From: Candidatus Borkfalkia ceftriaxoniphila
GTDB lineage: Bacteria > Bacillota > Clostridia > Christensenellales > Borkfalkiaceae
DNA: 64,000 bases
Assembly (NCBI RefSeq): GCF_004134775.1
Contig: NZ_SDOZ01000002.1
Coordinates: forward strand, 1,338,005-1,402,004
Reading direction: 5' to 3'
In this document: positions 25,422-33,738 of the stretch, in pieces
Position numbering within the stretch: the first letter of the stretch is position 1
Layout: every line of letters starts with the position of its first letter
Notes under the pieces: model-generated
What the model was told of the DNA's origin: nothing
Databases searched by the model: none
The model's input: only the letters and a program-made list of their open reading frames with translations
Translations under genes and position numbers: made by a program

Positions 25422-26519
25422 ATGTTTAAAGCGGACGATTACAGACTGAAGATCAAGGCGCTGGGCGCCACGTTGGAAGAAACTGCCGAGGCGTTGGATA
25501 TCGGGGGGCTTACTTCGCAACTTGCCGCGCTCAAAACCGAGCAGGAAGATCCCGAAGTTTGGCAGGATCTGGAAAGATCCAAAAAAATAGGGCGCGAAGT
25601 TTCGTCCGTGGAATCCAAGATCGCCTCCTACGAAAAGAGCAAAAAGGCCGTCGACGACGTGAACGAAGTCATCGACCTCGTCGAAGAAACGGGCGAAGAG
25701 GAACTTGTGGCGGAACTGGACGGCCTGATCGCCGCCGCCGAGTCGGACATTGAGGAATTGCGTATCCGCGCCCTTCTCCGCGGCAAATACGACAACTATA
25801 ACGCGCTTTTAACGCTGCATTCGGGTGCGGGCGGCACGGAAAGTTGCGACTGGGTATCCATGCTTTACCGTATGTATTGCCGTTATGCCGAAAAGAACGG
25901 TTTCAAGGTCGTGGAACTCGACCGTCTGGACGGCGACGAGGCGGGCATCAAGAGCGTGGATTTCAAGATCGAGGGCGAAAACGCCTACGGCTATCTGAAA
26001 GCGGAAAAGGGCGTGCACCGCCTTGTTCGTATTTCCCCGTTCGACGCGAACAAGCGCCGCCATACCTCGTTCGCCTCGCTGGAAGTCATGCCCGAGATCG
26101 AGGACGACGGCGACGTGGAGATCCGTGCGGAAGATCTCAAAGTAACCACCTTCCGCTCGTCGGGCGCGGGCGGCCAGCACGTCAACAAGACGGAATCCGC
26201 CATCCGCATCCAACACATTCCTTCGGGCATCGTCGTTTCCTGCCAGAACGAGCGTTCGCAGATCCAGAACCGCGAAATGGCGATGAAGATGCTCAGAAGC
26301 AAACTCATCGAACTTCGCGAGAGCGAGCGCATGGAAAAGGAACAGAACATCAAGGGCGAGATCAAAAAGATCGAGTGGGGCAGTCAGATCAGAAGTTACG
26401 TATTCTGTCCGTACACGCTCGTCAAAGACCATCGCACGGGCTGCGAATCGGGCAACATTTCCGCGGTGATGGACGGCGATATCGAACAATTCATCGTGGA
26501 TTATCTGAAGAAGAGTTGA
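25422..26519 (+). CDS. prfB: Peptide chain release factor 2
   Basis: RF2 reads UAA and UGA stop codons and triggers peptide release. The 365-residue protein has the RF2 specificity tripeptide in RISPFDA (SPF) and the catalytic GGQ in GAGGQHVNK (Gln252, the same number as E. coli). The whole gene is one uninterrupted frame from the ATG at 25422: the segment EALDIGGLTSQL, where E. coli and Bacillus prfB have the programmed +1 frameshift stop, has no UGA. The autoregulatory frameshift is thus missing. GGAAAG serves as ribosome site; an in-frame TTG at 25404 is less likely. Confidence 0.96.
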   Translation: MFKADDYRLKIKALGATLEETAEALDIGGLTSQLAALKTEQEDPEVWQDLERSKKIGREVSSVESKIASYEKSKKAVDDVNEVIDLVEETGEEELVAELDGLIAAAESDIEELRIRALLRGKYDNYNALLTLHSGAGGTESCDWVSMLYRMYCRYAEKNGFKVVELDRLDGDEAGIKSVDFKIEGENAYGYLKAEKGVHRLVRISPFDANKRRHTSFASLEVMPEIEDDGDVEIRAEDLKVTTFRSSGAGGQHVNKTESAIRIQHIPSGIVVSCQNERSQIQNREMAMKMLRSKLIELRESERMEKEQNIKGEIKKIEWGSQIRSYVFCPYTLVKDHRTGCESGNISAVMDGDIEQFIVDYLKKS

Positions 26520-26520
26520 T

Positions 26521-27156
26521 ATGAAAACACATTATTTTTCCAACTTCCGCCGCGGCGCGCAAACCGCGCTTTCGCTCGTTTTGGGCGGAATGTTTCTGAT
26601 CCTCGGAACGGTGGAACTTCTCTATCTCAATAAAATATGGGGCGCCGTATTCGTCGCCGTCGGCGCGCTCGTCGTACTCGTTCCGCAGTTCACCATCCAT
26701 GCTGGCTACACGTACAGAGAGGGTGTCATCCGCGTGAATAAGGGCTTTTTCTCGGTGAGCGAAATGAAAGCGGCGGAGATTCCCGTACTGCTTATCACCG
26801 TGTACGACGCCTATAAACAGTGGAAGGGGTTCAAACCCGTCTATACGACGGTGAACGGCGAACGGAAGATCGTGCCCGCGCTTTTATTGCTCGGCGGCGT
26901 GAAAGAGCGCGATCTGGAACTGTGCGATACCCGCTGCAACGCGAAAATCTGCTGTAAAGAAACGCTCAAAGGGGAAATGTTTTTGAATTTCCGCTTTCTC
27001 GAACAAATTTTAAACGCGGGATTCGCGGGTAAAATTTATATCAACGAACCCGTATATCTTTCCTATCAGGCGCAGTTCGACGCGCTCTTAAGCGAAGAAA
27101 ACAAGGATAACACCGTGGTGTTCCGCCGCACGGGCGGGAACGCGGGACAAAAATAA
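26521..27156 (+). CDS. Two-helix membrane protein of unknown function
   Basis: A 211-residue protein that begins one base after the prfB stop, so it is probably cotranslated. Residues ~15-34 and ~39-57 are strongly hydrophobic membrane segments with a short turn; the remaining ~150 residues look soluble and beta-rich, resembling bacterial PH-like membrane proteins in layout only. A Cys cluster occurs in LCDTRCNAKICC (about 138-148). No family is recognised with confidence and no catalytic motif is seen. Confidence 0.7.
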   Translation: MKTHYFSNFRRGAQTALSLVLGGMFLILGTVELLYLNKIWGAVFVAVGALVVLVPQFTIHAGYTYREGVIRVNKGFFSVSEMKAAEIPVLLITVYDAYKQWKGFKPVYTTVNGERKIVPALLLLGGVKERDLELCDTRCNAKICCKETLKGEMFLNFRFLEQILNAGFAGKIYINEPVYLSYQAQFDALLSEENKDNTVVFRRTGGNAGQK

Positions 27157-27177
27157 ATGCGGCGCACGCCGCATTTT
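27155..27177 (+). terminator. Short hairpin between the membrane protein and tsaD
   Basis: AAATGCGGC (27155-27163) pairs with GCCGCATTT (27168-27176) and ends in TTTTGC. The T-tract is short, so it is probably a weak or partial terminator. Confidence 0.5.
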
Positions 27178-27203
27178 GCATGCCCGCAAGGGCGGAGGTC
27201 TGC

Positions 27204-28262
27204 ATGACGTATTCGGAAAAAACCGCGCGCGTTTCTTTGAAGGACGCGCCGCTCATACTCGGCATCGAAAGTTCGTGCGACGAAACGGCGGCGGCGATCG
27301 TCCGCGGACGCACGCTTCTGTCCGACGAGATCATCTCTTCCGCTTCCGTACAGGCGGAATACGGCGGCGTCGTGCCCGAGATCGCCTCCCGCGCGCATAC
27401 CGAGGCGATCGACGAAGTCGTGCGCCGCGCGCTCAAAAACGCGGGCGTATCGCTCGGCGAAGTGGACGCGGTCGCGGTCACCTACGGAGCGGGACTGATG
27501 GGTGCGCTTCTCGTGGGGCTGTCCTTTGCCAAGTCGCTCGCCTTTACGCTTGGGGTGCCGCTTCTGGGCGTCAACCATATCCGCGGTCACATGGCGGCGG
27601 CGTATCTCGCCGATCCCGCGCTCGAACCGCCCTTCGTCACCCTGCTCGCGAGCGGCGGTCACACCGCGATCCTGTACACGCAGTCATACGATTCCTTTAC
27701 CATTTTAGGCTCTACCCGCGACGATGCGGCGGGCGAGGCGTTCGACAAGGCGGCGCGCGTTCTGGGACTGCCTTATCCCGGCGGGCCGAATATCGAAAGG
27801 CTGGCGCGGGAAGGGGAGAACAATATCGTCTTTCCCAAAATGCTGAAAGGCGAGAGCGGCTACGAATTTTCTTACAGCGGTTTAAAGACCGCCGTCATCA
27901 ACTATTGCCACACCAAAGAGCAGAAGGGCGAACCTATATGCCGCGCCGACGTGGCGGCGTCCTTTCAGGCGAGCGCGGTGAACGTTCTCGTGGAGCGCGC
28001 CGTGCGCGCGGCTAAGGAATATAAGGTGAACACGATCGCCGCGGGCGGCGGCGTCGTCGCCAACGGATATCTCAGAGAACGGCTGCAAAGCGCCTGCGGC
28101 GAGGCGGGGCTGAAACTGATCCTGCCCGAAAAGCGCTATTGCACGGATAACGCCGCCATGATCGCGGCGGAAGGGCTCGTACAGTATCGGCGGCGGAATT
28201 TTGCGCCTCTCTCCCTCAACGCGGCGGCGCATATCCCGCTCGGCAAAAAAGGAAAACAATAA
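27204..28262 (+). CDS. tsaD: tRNA N6-adenosine threonylcarbamoyltransferase
   Basis: TsaD installs the t6A37 modification on ANN-decoding tRNAs, working with TsaB, TsaE and TsaC. The 352-residue ASKHA-fold protein has ILGIESSCDETAAAIV at the N-terminus, the metal motif NHIRGHMAA and ASGGHTAI, and the nucleotide site GGGVVANGYLRERL. The ATG at 27204 is chosen because GGAGG (27194-27198) lies 5 bases upstream; an ATG at 27180 in the same frame sits within a hairpin. Its partners are not adjacent. Confidence 0.96.
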   Translation: MTYSEKTARVSLKDAPLILGIESSCDETAAAIVRGRTLLSDEIISSASVQAEYGGVVPEIASRAHTEAIDEVVRRALKNAGVSLGEVDAVAVTYGAGLMGALLVGLSFAKSLAFTLGVPLLGVNHIRGHMAAAYLADPALEPPFVTLLASGGHTAILYTQSYDSFTILGSTRDDAAGEAFDKAARVLGLPYPGGPNIERLAREGENNIVFPKMLKGESGYEFSYSGLKTAVINYCHTKEQKGEPICRADVAASFQASAVNVLVERAVRAAKEYKVNTIAAGGGVVANGYLRERLQSACGEAGLKLILPEKRYCTDNAAMIAAEGLVQYRRRNFAPLSLNAAAHIPLGKKGKQ

Positions 28263-28267
28263 TACGT

Positions 28268-28305
28268 AAAAAGCGCGGAACGAAAATTCGTTCCGCGCTT
28301 TTTTT
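28268..28305 (+). terminator. Terminator of tsaD
   Basis: A long stem, AAAGCGCGGAACGAA (28270-28284) with its exact complement ending in CGCGCTTT, flanked by A and T runs. Confidence 0.9.
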
Positions 28306-28376
28306 GCGATGAAGGTATAAATCCGAAAATATCTGACGATAAAGGAGAGGACAAATCCATCGGGAGAACACAGAAA

Positions 28377-28811
28377 ATGCTTAAAAAACGACTGGCGGTG
28401 TTCGCGCTCGCCGCAATGTGCCTCATGCTCGCGGCGCTGCCGCAGATTATGAATAAATCCCTGCTCTTCAAAAAAGGTACGAGTTATACCCTCTATGCGG
28501 GCAGCGTCAGTTCCAACGCGCGGATGATCGTGTGCGGCGAGGGGAAGGAATTTTTGACCAAACTCTTTACCAGAGAGGTCACGGGCGAAAGCGCCGCCTA
28601 TGCCGACAAAGGCGCGGCTTTTTTCGAAGCGGAGCGGCTCGAAACCCGCTTTCTCATCGAGGAGAGCGCGGCGGGCGTCACCAATTATTACGGCTATTCC
28701 CCCCGCCTTTCGGGCGGCGTAACGCTCTTTGGCGAGCGGATCAACGTACACGTCGCCGTTTCCGAACGCGGCTCCGCCATCGGCAGTCCGCTCATCTTCG
28801 GCGGATATTAA
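28377..28811 (+). CDS. Small exported protein of unknown function
   Basis: A 144-residue protein with an N-terminal signal or anchor (MLKKRLAVFALAAMCLMLAA) and a ~110-residue exported part that looks beta-rich, ending SPLIFGGY. It stands between tsaD and a SpoIIQ-like peptidase gene. The C-terminal phrase loosely recalls the end of YwmB-type proteins, which sit near spoIIQ in Bacillus, but the length is much shorter and the match is not sufficient for a name. No lipobox is present. The ATG has only a weak purine stretch (GGGAGAACACAG) upstream. Confidence 0.65.
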   Translation: MLKKRLAVFALAAMCLMLAALPQIMNKSLLFKKGTSYTLYAGSVSSNARMIVCGEGKEFLTKLFTREVTGESAAYADKGAAFFEAERLETRFLIEESAAGVTNYYGYSPRLSGGVTLFGERINVHVAVSERGSAIGSPLIFGGY

Positions 28812-28889
28812 AAAAAATTTTGCGGATCGCGTATAAATAAAAAATTTGTGTCAACAATCTACCTATCAAAAATTTTTCGGAGGAATGTT

Positions 28890-29516
28890 ATGAAAGAAAA
28901 AAAGACAACCGACGCAGCGGTGAAAAAAAGAAACCTTTACTTTATCATCATTGCGGTCTGCGTGCTTTTGCTCGCGGCGGTGACTGTATTTACCGTTTTG
29001 ATCGCGACGGACCGTCCCGGTACCAGTATCGATAATCCCGGCGGAAACGGCGGCGAAGAACCCGGACCCGGTCCCGACGAGCCTACGGATACGGAGATCG
29101 TATTCTCCATGCCTGTCGCGAACGCCACGGTCAAGACGACCTATTCGTTCTGGTATAATTCGACGCTCAACAAGTATTGCCTGCATACGGGCATCGACTT
29201 TGCGGCGGAAGCGGGCACCAAGGTGTGCGCTGCGTACGGCGGCAAGATCGAGAGCATCACGGACGATCTTCTGGAAGGCGGCAAGATCGTGATCGACCAC
29301 GGCGACGGGTTGAAGACCGTCTATTCGTCCATCGACGTCAACTCTTCCATGAAAGTGGGCGCGAGCGTCAGCGCGGGCGATCAGATCGGCACCGTTTCGG
29401 CAACGACGGACGTAATGGGCAAGGAATACAACGAGGGTTCGCACCTTCATTTCGAAACGATGGAAAACGACCAGTTTATCAATCCCACGGCCTACCTCGA
29501 CATCGAAGAAAAATAA
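28890..29516 (+). CDS. Membrane-anchored M23 (LytM) peptidase, SpoIIQ-like
   Basis: A 208-residue protein with one N-terminal membrane helix (about 18-40), a Gly/Pro-rich linker (GNGGEEPGPGPDEPTD) and a LytM/M23 domain. The zinc ligands look intact: His99-x3-Asp103 (HTGIDFAAE) and His185-x-His187 (SHLHFE), so it may be an active endopeptidase, as in Clostridial SpoIIQ and unlike the degenerate Bacillus one. Size and topology fit SpoIIQ, the forespore partner of SpoIIIAH during engulfment, but other M23 proteins share them. GGAGGA (28879-28884) precedes the ATG; in-frame codons upstream are rejected. Confidence 0.8.
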   Translation: MKEKKTTDAAVKKRNLYFIIIAVCVLLLAAVTVFTVLIATDRPGTSIDNPGGNGGEEPGPGPDEPTDTEIVFSMPVANATVKTTYSFWYNSTLNKYCLHTGIDFAAEAGTKVCAAYGGKIESITDDLLEGGKIVIDHGDGLKTVYSSIDVNSSMKVGASVSAGDQIGTVSATTDVMGKEYNEGSHLHFETMENDQFINPTAYLDIEEK

Positions 29517-29592
29517 TCGCATACACGAAATCGGGTTTTGGAACAGACGACAGTTTGCATAAAACCAATCCTCATTTCTCCCTTCTTAAATA

Positions 29593-29632
29593 AAGAGCGG
29601 GGGCGCGGAAATTTCCGCGCCCCCGCTCTTTC
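29593..29632. terminator. 40-base perfect palindromic terminator
   Basis: Two exactly complementary 20-base arms (29593-29612 and 29613-29632) begin AAAGAGCGGGGG and end CCCCCGCTCTTT. It ends the M23 gene; its symmetry means it could act in both directions. Confidence 0.85.
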
Positions 29633-29712
29633 ATATATTGAAAAACCGCGACATACAATATACCAATAAATAAGAGGACAAAGCCCCGCAATAGGGGCGG
29701 GAGGGTTCTGTT

Positions 29713-31167
29713 TTGTTGAAACGAGGTTTGAGTTTACTGTTTGCGGCGGCGCTTATCTTAGGCGCGCTGTCCTTTACCGCCTGCAAGAAGAACGACGCGG
29801 AGCGCTGCGAGTACGATATTTACGCCACGTACGACGAGGCGTCCCGTTCGCTTTCGGGCGAAATGGCGTTCACCTATTATAACTACACCGATACGGAAAT
29901 ATCCGAACTGAAATTCAATCTGTTCGGCAACGCCTTCCGCGAGGATTCCAAGTACCGCCCCGTTTCTTCGGGCTATACCGCCAAAGCGTATTACGACGGC
30001 GCGAGTTACGGCAATATGAAAGTGAACGACGTGCGCGGCGACGTTTCCGAATGGGACATTGCGGGGCTGGACGAAAATATTCTGACCGTCACGCTGTCCG
30101 AAAGCGTGTTCCCCGACGAGCAGTGCAGTCTGGAGATCGTCTATACGCTCGAACTTGCCAAGGTCAATCACCGCACGGGCGTCACCGAACATGCGGTCAA
30201 TCTTTCCAATTTCTATCCCCAGTTGTGCGCCTACGACAACGGATTTTACGAGTGCGAATATTATGCGGCGGGCGATCCTTTTTACAGCGAATGCGCCGAT
30301 TATTCGGTGAAACTGGTCGCGGATTCCGACTACGTCGTCGCTTCCAGCGGCAAACAGACGGGCGAGCGCGCTTTGGGCGGCAACACCGAAAGGAGTTACG
30401 AACTGCAAAACGCGCGCGATTTCTGTTTCGTCATGAGCAAGGATTTTCAGGTGCTCAAAAAAGATACGGGCAAAGCGGAAGTTTCCTATTACTATTACCG
30501 CGACGAAAAAGCGGAAGAATCTTTGAATATCGCGTGCGAGAGCATCGAATATTTCTCGCAGACTTTCGGCGCGTATCCCTATTCCACCTACGCAGCGGTG
30601 CAGACGGGCTTTTGCTACGGCGGCATGGAATATCCGGGGCTTTCCATGATCAGCGACGCGCTCGACGATCTCAACAACAAATACACCATCGTGCACGAAA
30701 CGGCGCACCAGTGGTGGTATTCGGCGGTGGGCAGTAACCAACTTGAAAACGCGTGGATGGACGAAGGGCTGGCGGAATACTCCACGGTCATGTTTTTCGA
30801 AAACTATCCCGCGTACGGACTGGAACGCAAGAATCTCGTGCAGTCGGCATATTCGGCATATAAGGCGTTTTTCGACGTGTACGCCCAGTTGTTCGGCGAA
30901 ACGGACACCACGATGAACCGCAAACTGGATCAATTTGGCGGCGAGTACGAATACGTCAACGTGACCTACAATAAGGGGCTCATCCTGTTCGATAACCTGC
31001 GCGAAGCCCTGGGCGATAAAAAGTTCACGAACGCGTTAAAGCGCTATTATAACGAATTCTGTTATAAAATCGCAAAGCCCGAAGATATGGTTTCCTGTTT
31101 CGAAAAAGTGGGCGTAGACGTGGCGGGATTCTTCGCTTCCTACGTCGAGGGGAAAGCGGTCATTTAA
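29713..31167 (+). CDS. M1-family zinc metallopeptidase lipoprotein
   Basis: A 484-residue surface aminopeptidase-like lipoprotein. The signal peptide ends in the lipobox LSFTAC. The gluzincin site is complete: His328-Glu329-x2-His332 (HETAHQWW) and Glu351 in MDEGLAEYS, spaced as in M1 enzymes; the substrate-anchoring motif GGMEYPG (Glu306) corresponds to GAMEN of classic aminopeptidases. It lacks the large C-terminal helical domain of full-size PepN. A TTG start at 29713 follows GGGAGGG; a small GCCCC/GGGGC stem (29683-29698) abuts that ribosome site. Likely role: outer-surface peptide hydrolysis. Confidence 0.9.
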   Translation: MLKRGLSLLFAAALILGALSFTACKKNDAERCEYDIYATYDEASRSLSGEMAFTYYNYTDTEISELKFNLFGNAFREDSKYRPVSSGYTAKAYYDGASYGNMKVNDVRGDVSEWDIAGLDENILTVTLSESVFPDEQCSLEIVYTLELAKVNHRTGVTEHAVNLSNFYPQLCAYDNGFYECEYYAAGDPFYSECADYSVKLVADSDYVVASSGKQTGERALGGNTERSYELQNARDFCFVMSKDFQVLKKDTGKAEVSYYYYRDEKAEESLNIACESIEYFSQTFGAYPYSTYAAVQTGFCYGGMEYPGLSMISDALDDLNNKYTIVHETAHQWWYSAVGSNQLENAWMDEGLAEYSTVMFFENYPAYGLERKNLVQSAYSAYKAFFDVYAQLFGETDTTMNRKLDQFGGEYEYVNVTYNKGLILFDNLREALGDKKFTNALKRYYNEFCYKIAKPEDMVSCFEKVGVDVAGFFASYVEGKAVI

Positions 31168-31173
31168 ATTCGG

Positions 31174-31202
31174 TTGTCAAATCCGAAAATTTGTATTACA
31201 AT
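31174..31202 (+). promoter_or_regulatory. Sigma-A promoter of the FmdB-like gene
   Basis: TTGTCA (31174-31179), 17-base spacer, TACAAT (31197-31202), just after the peptidase stop codon. Confidence 0.8.
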
Positions 31203-31237
31203 AGATGGGCGGAATAAAAAATTTCGAGGTGAAGATT

Positions 31238-31435
31238 ATGCCCCTGTTGCAGTACAAGTGCGCAAAATGCGGCGAAAAGTTCGAAGAGTTGGTAAAGACG
31301 TACACGGACGAAGTGAAATGTCCGCGGTGCGGGGAGCGCTGCGGGCGCGATTACAGCGGCTGCGTCTATTCCGCAACGGGTACGAAGAGCAAAAAATGCA
31401 GCGGAAACTGTAAGACGTGCGGCGGCTGCCGTTAA
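31238..31435 (+). CDS. FmdB-type zinc ribbon protein
   Basis: A 65-residue zinc ribbon. MPLLQYKCAKCGEKFEELV followed by CPRCGERCGRDY gives the Cys4 pattern of the FmdB/CxxC_CxxC_SSSS family, and the tail has extra cysteines (CSGNCKTCGGC), possibly a second metal site. GAGGTGAAG lies before the ATG at 31238, which gives the family N-terminus. It has its own promoter and terminator. Function in the family is not established; nucleic acid or regulatory roles have been proposed. Confidence 0.85.
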   Translation: MPLLQYKCAKCGEKFEELVKTYTDEVKCPRCGERCGRDYSGCVYSATGTKSKKCSGNCKTCGGCR

Positions 31436-31476
31436 CGCTCCGGCGGAAATCGCCGTTTCCCTTTCAAACGAACAAT

Positions 31477-31508
31477 AAAAAACCCGACGGCATATGCCGT
31501 CGGGTTTT
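31477..31508. terminator. Terminator of the FmdB-like gene
   Basis: A symmetric stem, AACCCGACGGC on the left and GCCGTCGGGTT on the right, with A-run before and seven T after. Confidence 0.9.
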
Positions 31509-31514
31509 TTTATG

Positions 31515-31541
31515 ATAAATACGCCCCTTTGCGCATACACT
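31515..31541 (+). promoter_or_regulatory. Sigma-E-like sporulation promoter of yqfCD
   Basis: ATA (31515-31517), a 16-base spacer, then CATACACT (31534-31541) fit the mother-cell sigma-E consensus (ATA at -35, CATACANT at -10). No sigma-A promoter is seen between the terminator and yqfC. In Bacillus subtilis yqfC and yqfD belong to the sigma-E regulon, so the match has biological sense. Confidence 0.65.
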
Positions 31542-31563
31542 AATATATACGGAGGAATATCTT

Positions 31564-31827
31564 ATGAAACTGTTCGACGAGATCATGCGCCGTCTCGGCG
31601 CCGACGAAGAACTCGTGTTCAACGGCGTGAAATACGTAGTGTTCGACGGCCGCTGCGGGTACTTTGAAAACGTAAAGGGCATCGGCGATTTTTCCGGCGA
31701 GGCCGTGGAGATCTTACTGAAAAAAGGAAAACTGCTCGTGTCGGGCAAAAATTTATACATCCGCCGCTTTGTCGAAGGCGACCTCGCCGTGTACGGGCAG
31801 ATCGAAAGCGTCGCGAGGGCGGAATGA
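31564..31827 (+). CDS. yqfC: Sporulation protein YqfC (YabP/YqfC family)
   Basis: An 87-residue protein of the YabP/YqfC family, made in the mother cell during sporulation. Matching features are the N-terminal MKLFDEIM, the central GRCGYFENVKGI, and the closing LLVSGKNLYIRRFVEGDLAVYGQIES, typical in length and pattern. GGAGGA (31551-31556) precedes the ATG. The stop overlaps the yqfD start (ATGA), the same order as in Bacillus. The molecular role is unknown. Confidence 0.9.
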   Translation: MKLFDEIMRRLGADEELVFNGVKYVVFDGRCGYFENVKGIGDFSGEAVEILLKKGKLLVSGKNLYIRRFVEGDLAVYGQIESVARAE

Positions 31828-32744
31828 AAGCGCTGACCATGTTCGATCGTTACGAGATCACCTCTCTGACCGTAAACCGCGCCGTCAATAAACTCGCGCG
31901 CGCGGGCATAGAGGTCTTCAACGTACGCAAAACAGGCAAAACCCGCATAAGATTATCCATCCGTGCAAAAGATTCCGAAAAATTTTTTGCAATTTTTCAC
32001 GGTTCGTGTTATACTATAAATAAATTGAAAGACAGGGGACTCAAAAGACTCGCCGTATGGGCGCTCTGCCGCGTGGGCGTGCTCGTCGGGATCGCGCTCT
32101 TCTGCCTTACCGTCTTTCTTTCGGGCGCCCTCGTTTTCAAAGTCGAAGTGGTCGGCAGCGGCAGCCATTACCGCGAGGAGGTCTGCGCCCTCTTATCCCG
32201 GGCGGGACTTTCGCCATTTTCTCCCTATTCGGAGGAACGCGCGCAAAATGCCCGCGCGGGCATTCTCGATCTGCCCGCCGTCAGTTTCTGCTCGGTGCAG
32301 AAAAAGGGCGGCGTCATCGTCGTCGGCGTGGAAGTCAACGCCGAAACGCCCGCAAAAGTTTCCGCGCGCTCGCTGGAAGCCGCCTTTTCGGGCAAGATCT
32401 TACAACTCGTCTGTATCCGCGGCACGCCCCTTTATAAAGAGGGCGATACGGTCGAAAAGGGCGCCACGCTCGTGGCGGGCTACGTCGATTACGGGGAGAG
32501 CGGCGCCGTGCGGCGCGAGGTCGCGGCGATCGCCAAAGCCGTGCTCGAATGCGAGCTTTCCTACGAGTACGAGAGCAAGGAAGAGAGCGACAAGGCGCTC
32601 GCAGACGCGTATGCCGCCGCGACGTTAGAGATCGGCGACGCGGAAATATTGGAAAAAAGCGCGGACGTGCGCGCGGAAAACGGCGCGTTCGTATATGAAA
32701 TACATATCCGTTACGCCGCTACGTTTGCGGTGAATATGGATTGA
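31824..32744 (+). CDS. yqfD: Sporulation protein YqfD
   Basis: A 306-residue stage IV sporulation protein of the YqfD family, a mother-cell membrane protein. The N-terminal 70 residues form a small domain (TVNRAVNKLARAGIEVFNV), followed by one membrane helix at ~76-105 and an exported region (VEVVGSGSHYREEVCALLSRAGL, then a swapped-hairpin-like part near KGATLVAGYVDYGE). It is about 90 residues shorter than Bacillus YqfD (398), mainly at the C-terminus. The start overlaps the yqfC stop by four bases. Confidence 0.9.
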   Translation: MKALTMFDRYEITSLTVNRAVNKLARAGIEVFNVRKTGKTRIRLSIRAKDSEKFFAIFHGSCYTINKLKDRGLKRLAVWALCRVGVLVGIALFCLTVFLSGALVFKVEVVGSGSHYREEVCALLSRAGLSPFSPYSEERAQNARAGILDLPAVSFCSVQKKGGVIVVGVEVNAETPAKVSARSLEAAFSGKILQLVCIRGTPLYKEGDTVEKGATLVAGYVDYGESGAVRREVAAIAKAVLECELSYEYESKEESDKALADAYAAATLEIGDAEILEKSADVRAENGAFVYEIHIRYAATFAVNMD

Positions 32745-32760
32745 CACGGAGGAATTTTTT

Positions 32761-33738
32761 ACGGAACTTTATAAAGCGATCGTCGACGCGGGAACTCTTG
32801 ACGCCATGCAGAAACTTCTCGGCACGTTCGATGAAAATTTAAATATCATTACGCGCGAACTTTCCGTATCCGCGGCCGTGGACGGGGCGACGCTCCGCCT
32901 TTCGGGGCAGCGGGAGGACGTGGAAGTGGCGAAAAAGGTGTTCGACGGGCTGTTGAAACTGATCGCCGCGAACGAGCCTTTCGACAAGAGCCGCATCGTC
33001 TACTGCATCGAACTTGCGAGAGAGGGCGGATTCGAGGGCATCGAAAAGGTGATGAGCGGCGTGGTGGCGATCACTTCGCGCGGAAAACAGATCAAGTGCA
33101 AGACGGTGGGGCAGAAAAAATACGTGGACGCCATCCGCAACAACACGGTCGTGTTCGGCATCGGTCCCGCGGGCACGGGCAAGACCTATCTCGCCGTGTG
33201 CCAGGCGGTCTCCGCGTTCAAGGGCAAGCAGGTGGAAAAGATCATCCTCACCCGCCCCGCGGTGGAGGCGGGCGAAAAACTCGGTTTCCTTCCCGGCGAT
33301 CTGCAGACGAAAGTCGATCCCTACCTGCGCCCTTTATACGACGCGTTGCAGGAACTGTTCGGTCTGGAAACGTACCAGAAACATATGGAAAAAGGCGTCA
33401 TCGAAGTGGCGCCGCTCGCCTATATGCGCGGCCGTACGCTGTCCAACGCCTTTATCATTCTGGACGAGGCGCAGAATACCACCAAAGAACAGATGAAAAT
33501 GTTTCTGACGCGCATGGGCGACGGTTCAAAAATGGTCATCACGGGCGACGTCACGCAGATCGATCTCCCCGAGGGCAAAAAGAGCGGCTTAAAGCACGCC
33601 GTTTCCATATTGAAGAATATCGAAGGCATCGAAACGGTGACGCTGACCAGCAAGGACGTGGTGCGCCACCCGCTCGTCATGCAGATCGTGCGTGCCTATG
33701 AAAAGGAAAGTACAAAGGATGTGAGAACGCAAAGATGA
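32761..33738 (+). CDS. phoH: PhoH-like ATPase
   Basis: A PhoH/YbeZ-family P-loop ATPase linked to RNA metabolism with YbeY. Walker A GPAGTGKTYLAV, the PhoH box TRPAVEAGEKLGFLPGDLQ and Walker B FIILDEAQNTT are intact. Start choice is odd: GGAGGA (32748-32753) is ideally placed only for an ACG at 32761, which reads TELYKAIVDAGTLDAMQ and gives a 325-residue protein; the first in-frame ATG (32806, 310 residues) has no ribosome site and would trim the N-terminus. ACG initiation, or a substituted ATG, is inferred. The stop overlaps the next start. Confidence 0.93.
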   Translation, partial: TELYKAIVDAGTLDAMQKLLGTFDENLNIITRELSVSAAVDGATLRLSGQREDVEVAKKVFDGLLKLIAANEPFDKSRIVYCIELAREGGFEGIEKVMSGVVAITSRGKQIKCKTVGQKKYVDAIRNNTVVFGIGPAGTGKTYLAVCQAVSAFKGKQVEKIILTRPAVEAGEKLGFLPGDLQTKVDPYLRPLYDALQELFGLETYQKHMEKGVIEVAPLAYMRGRTLSNAFIILDEAQNTTKEQMKMFLTRMGDGSKMVITGDVTQIDLPEGKKSGLKHAVSILKNIEGIETVTLTSKDVVRHPLVMQIVRAYEKESTKDVRTQR

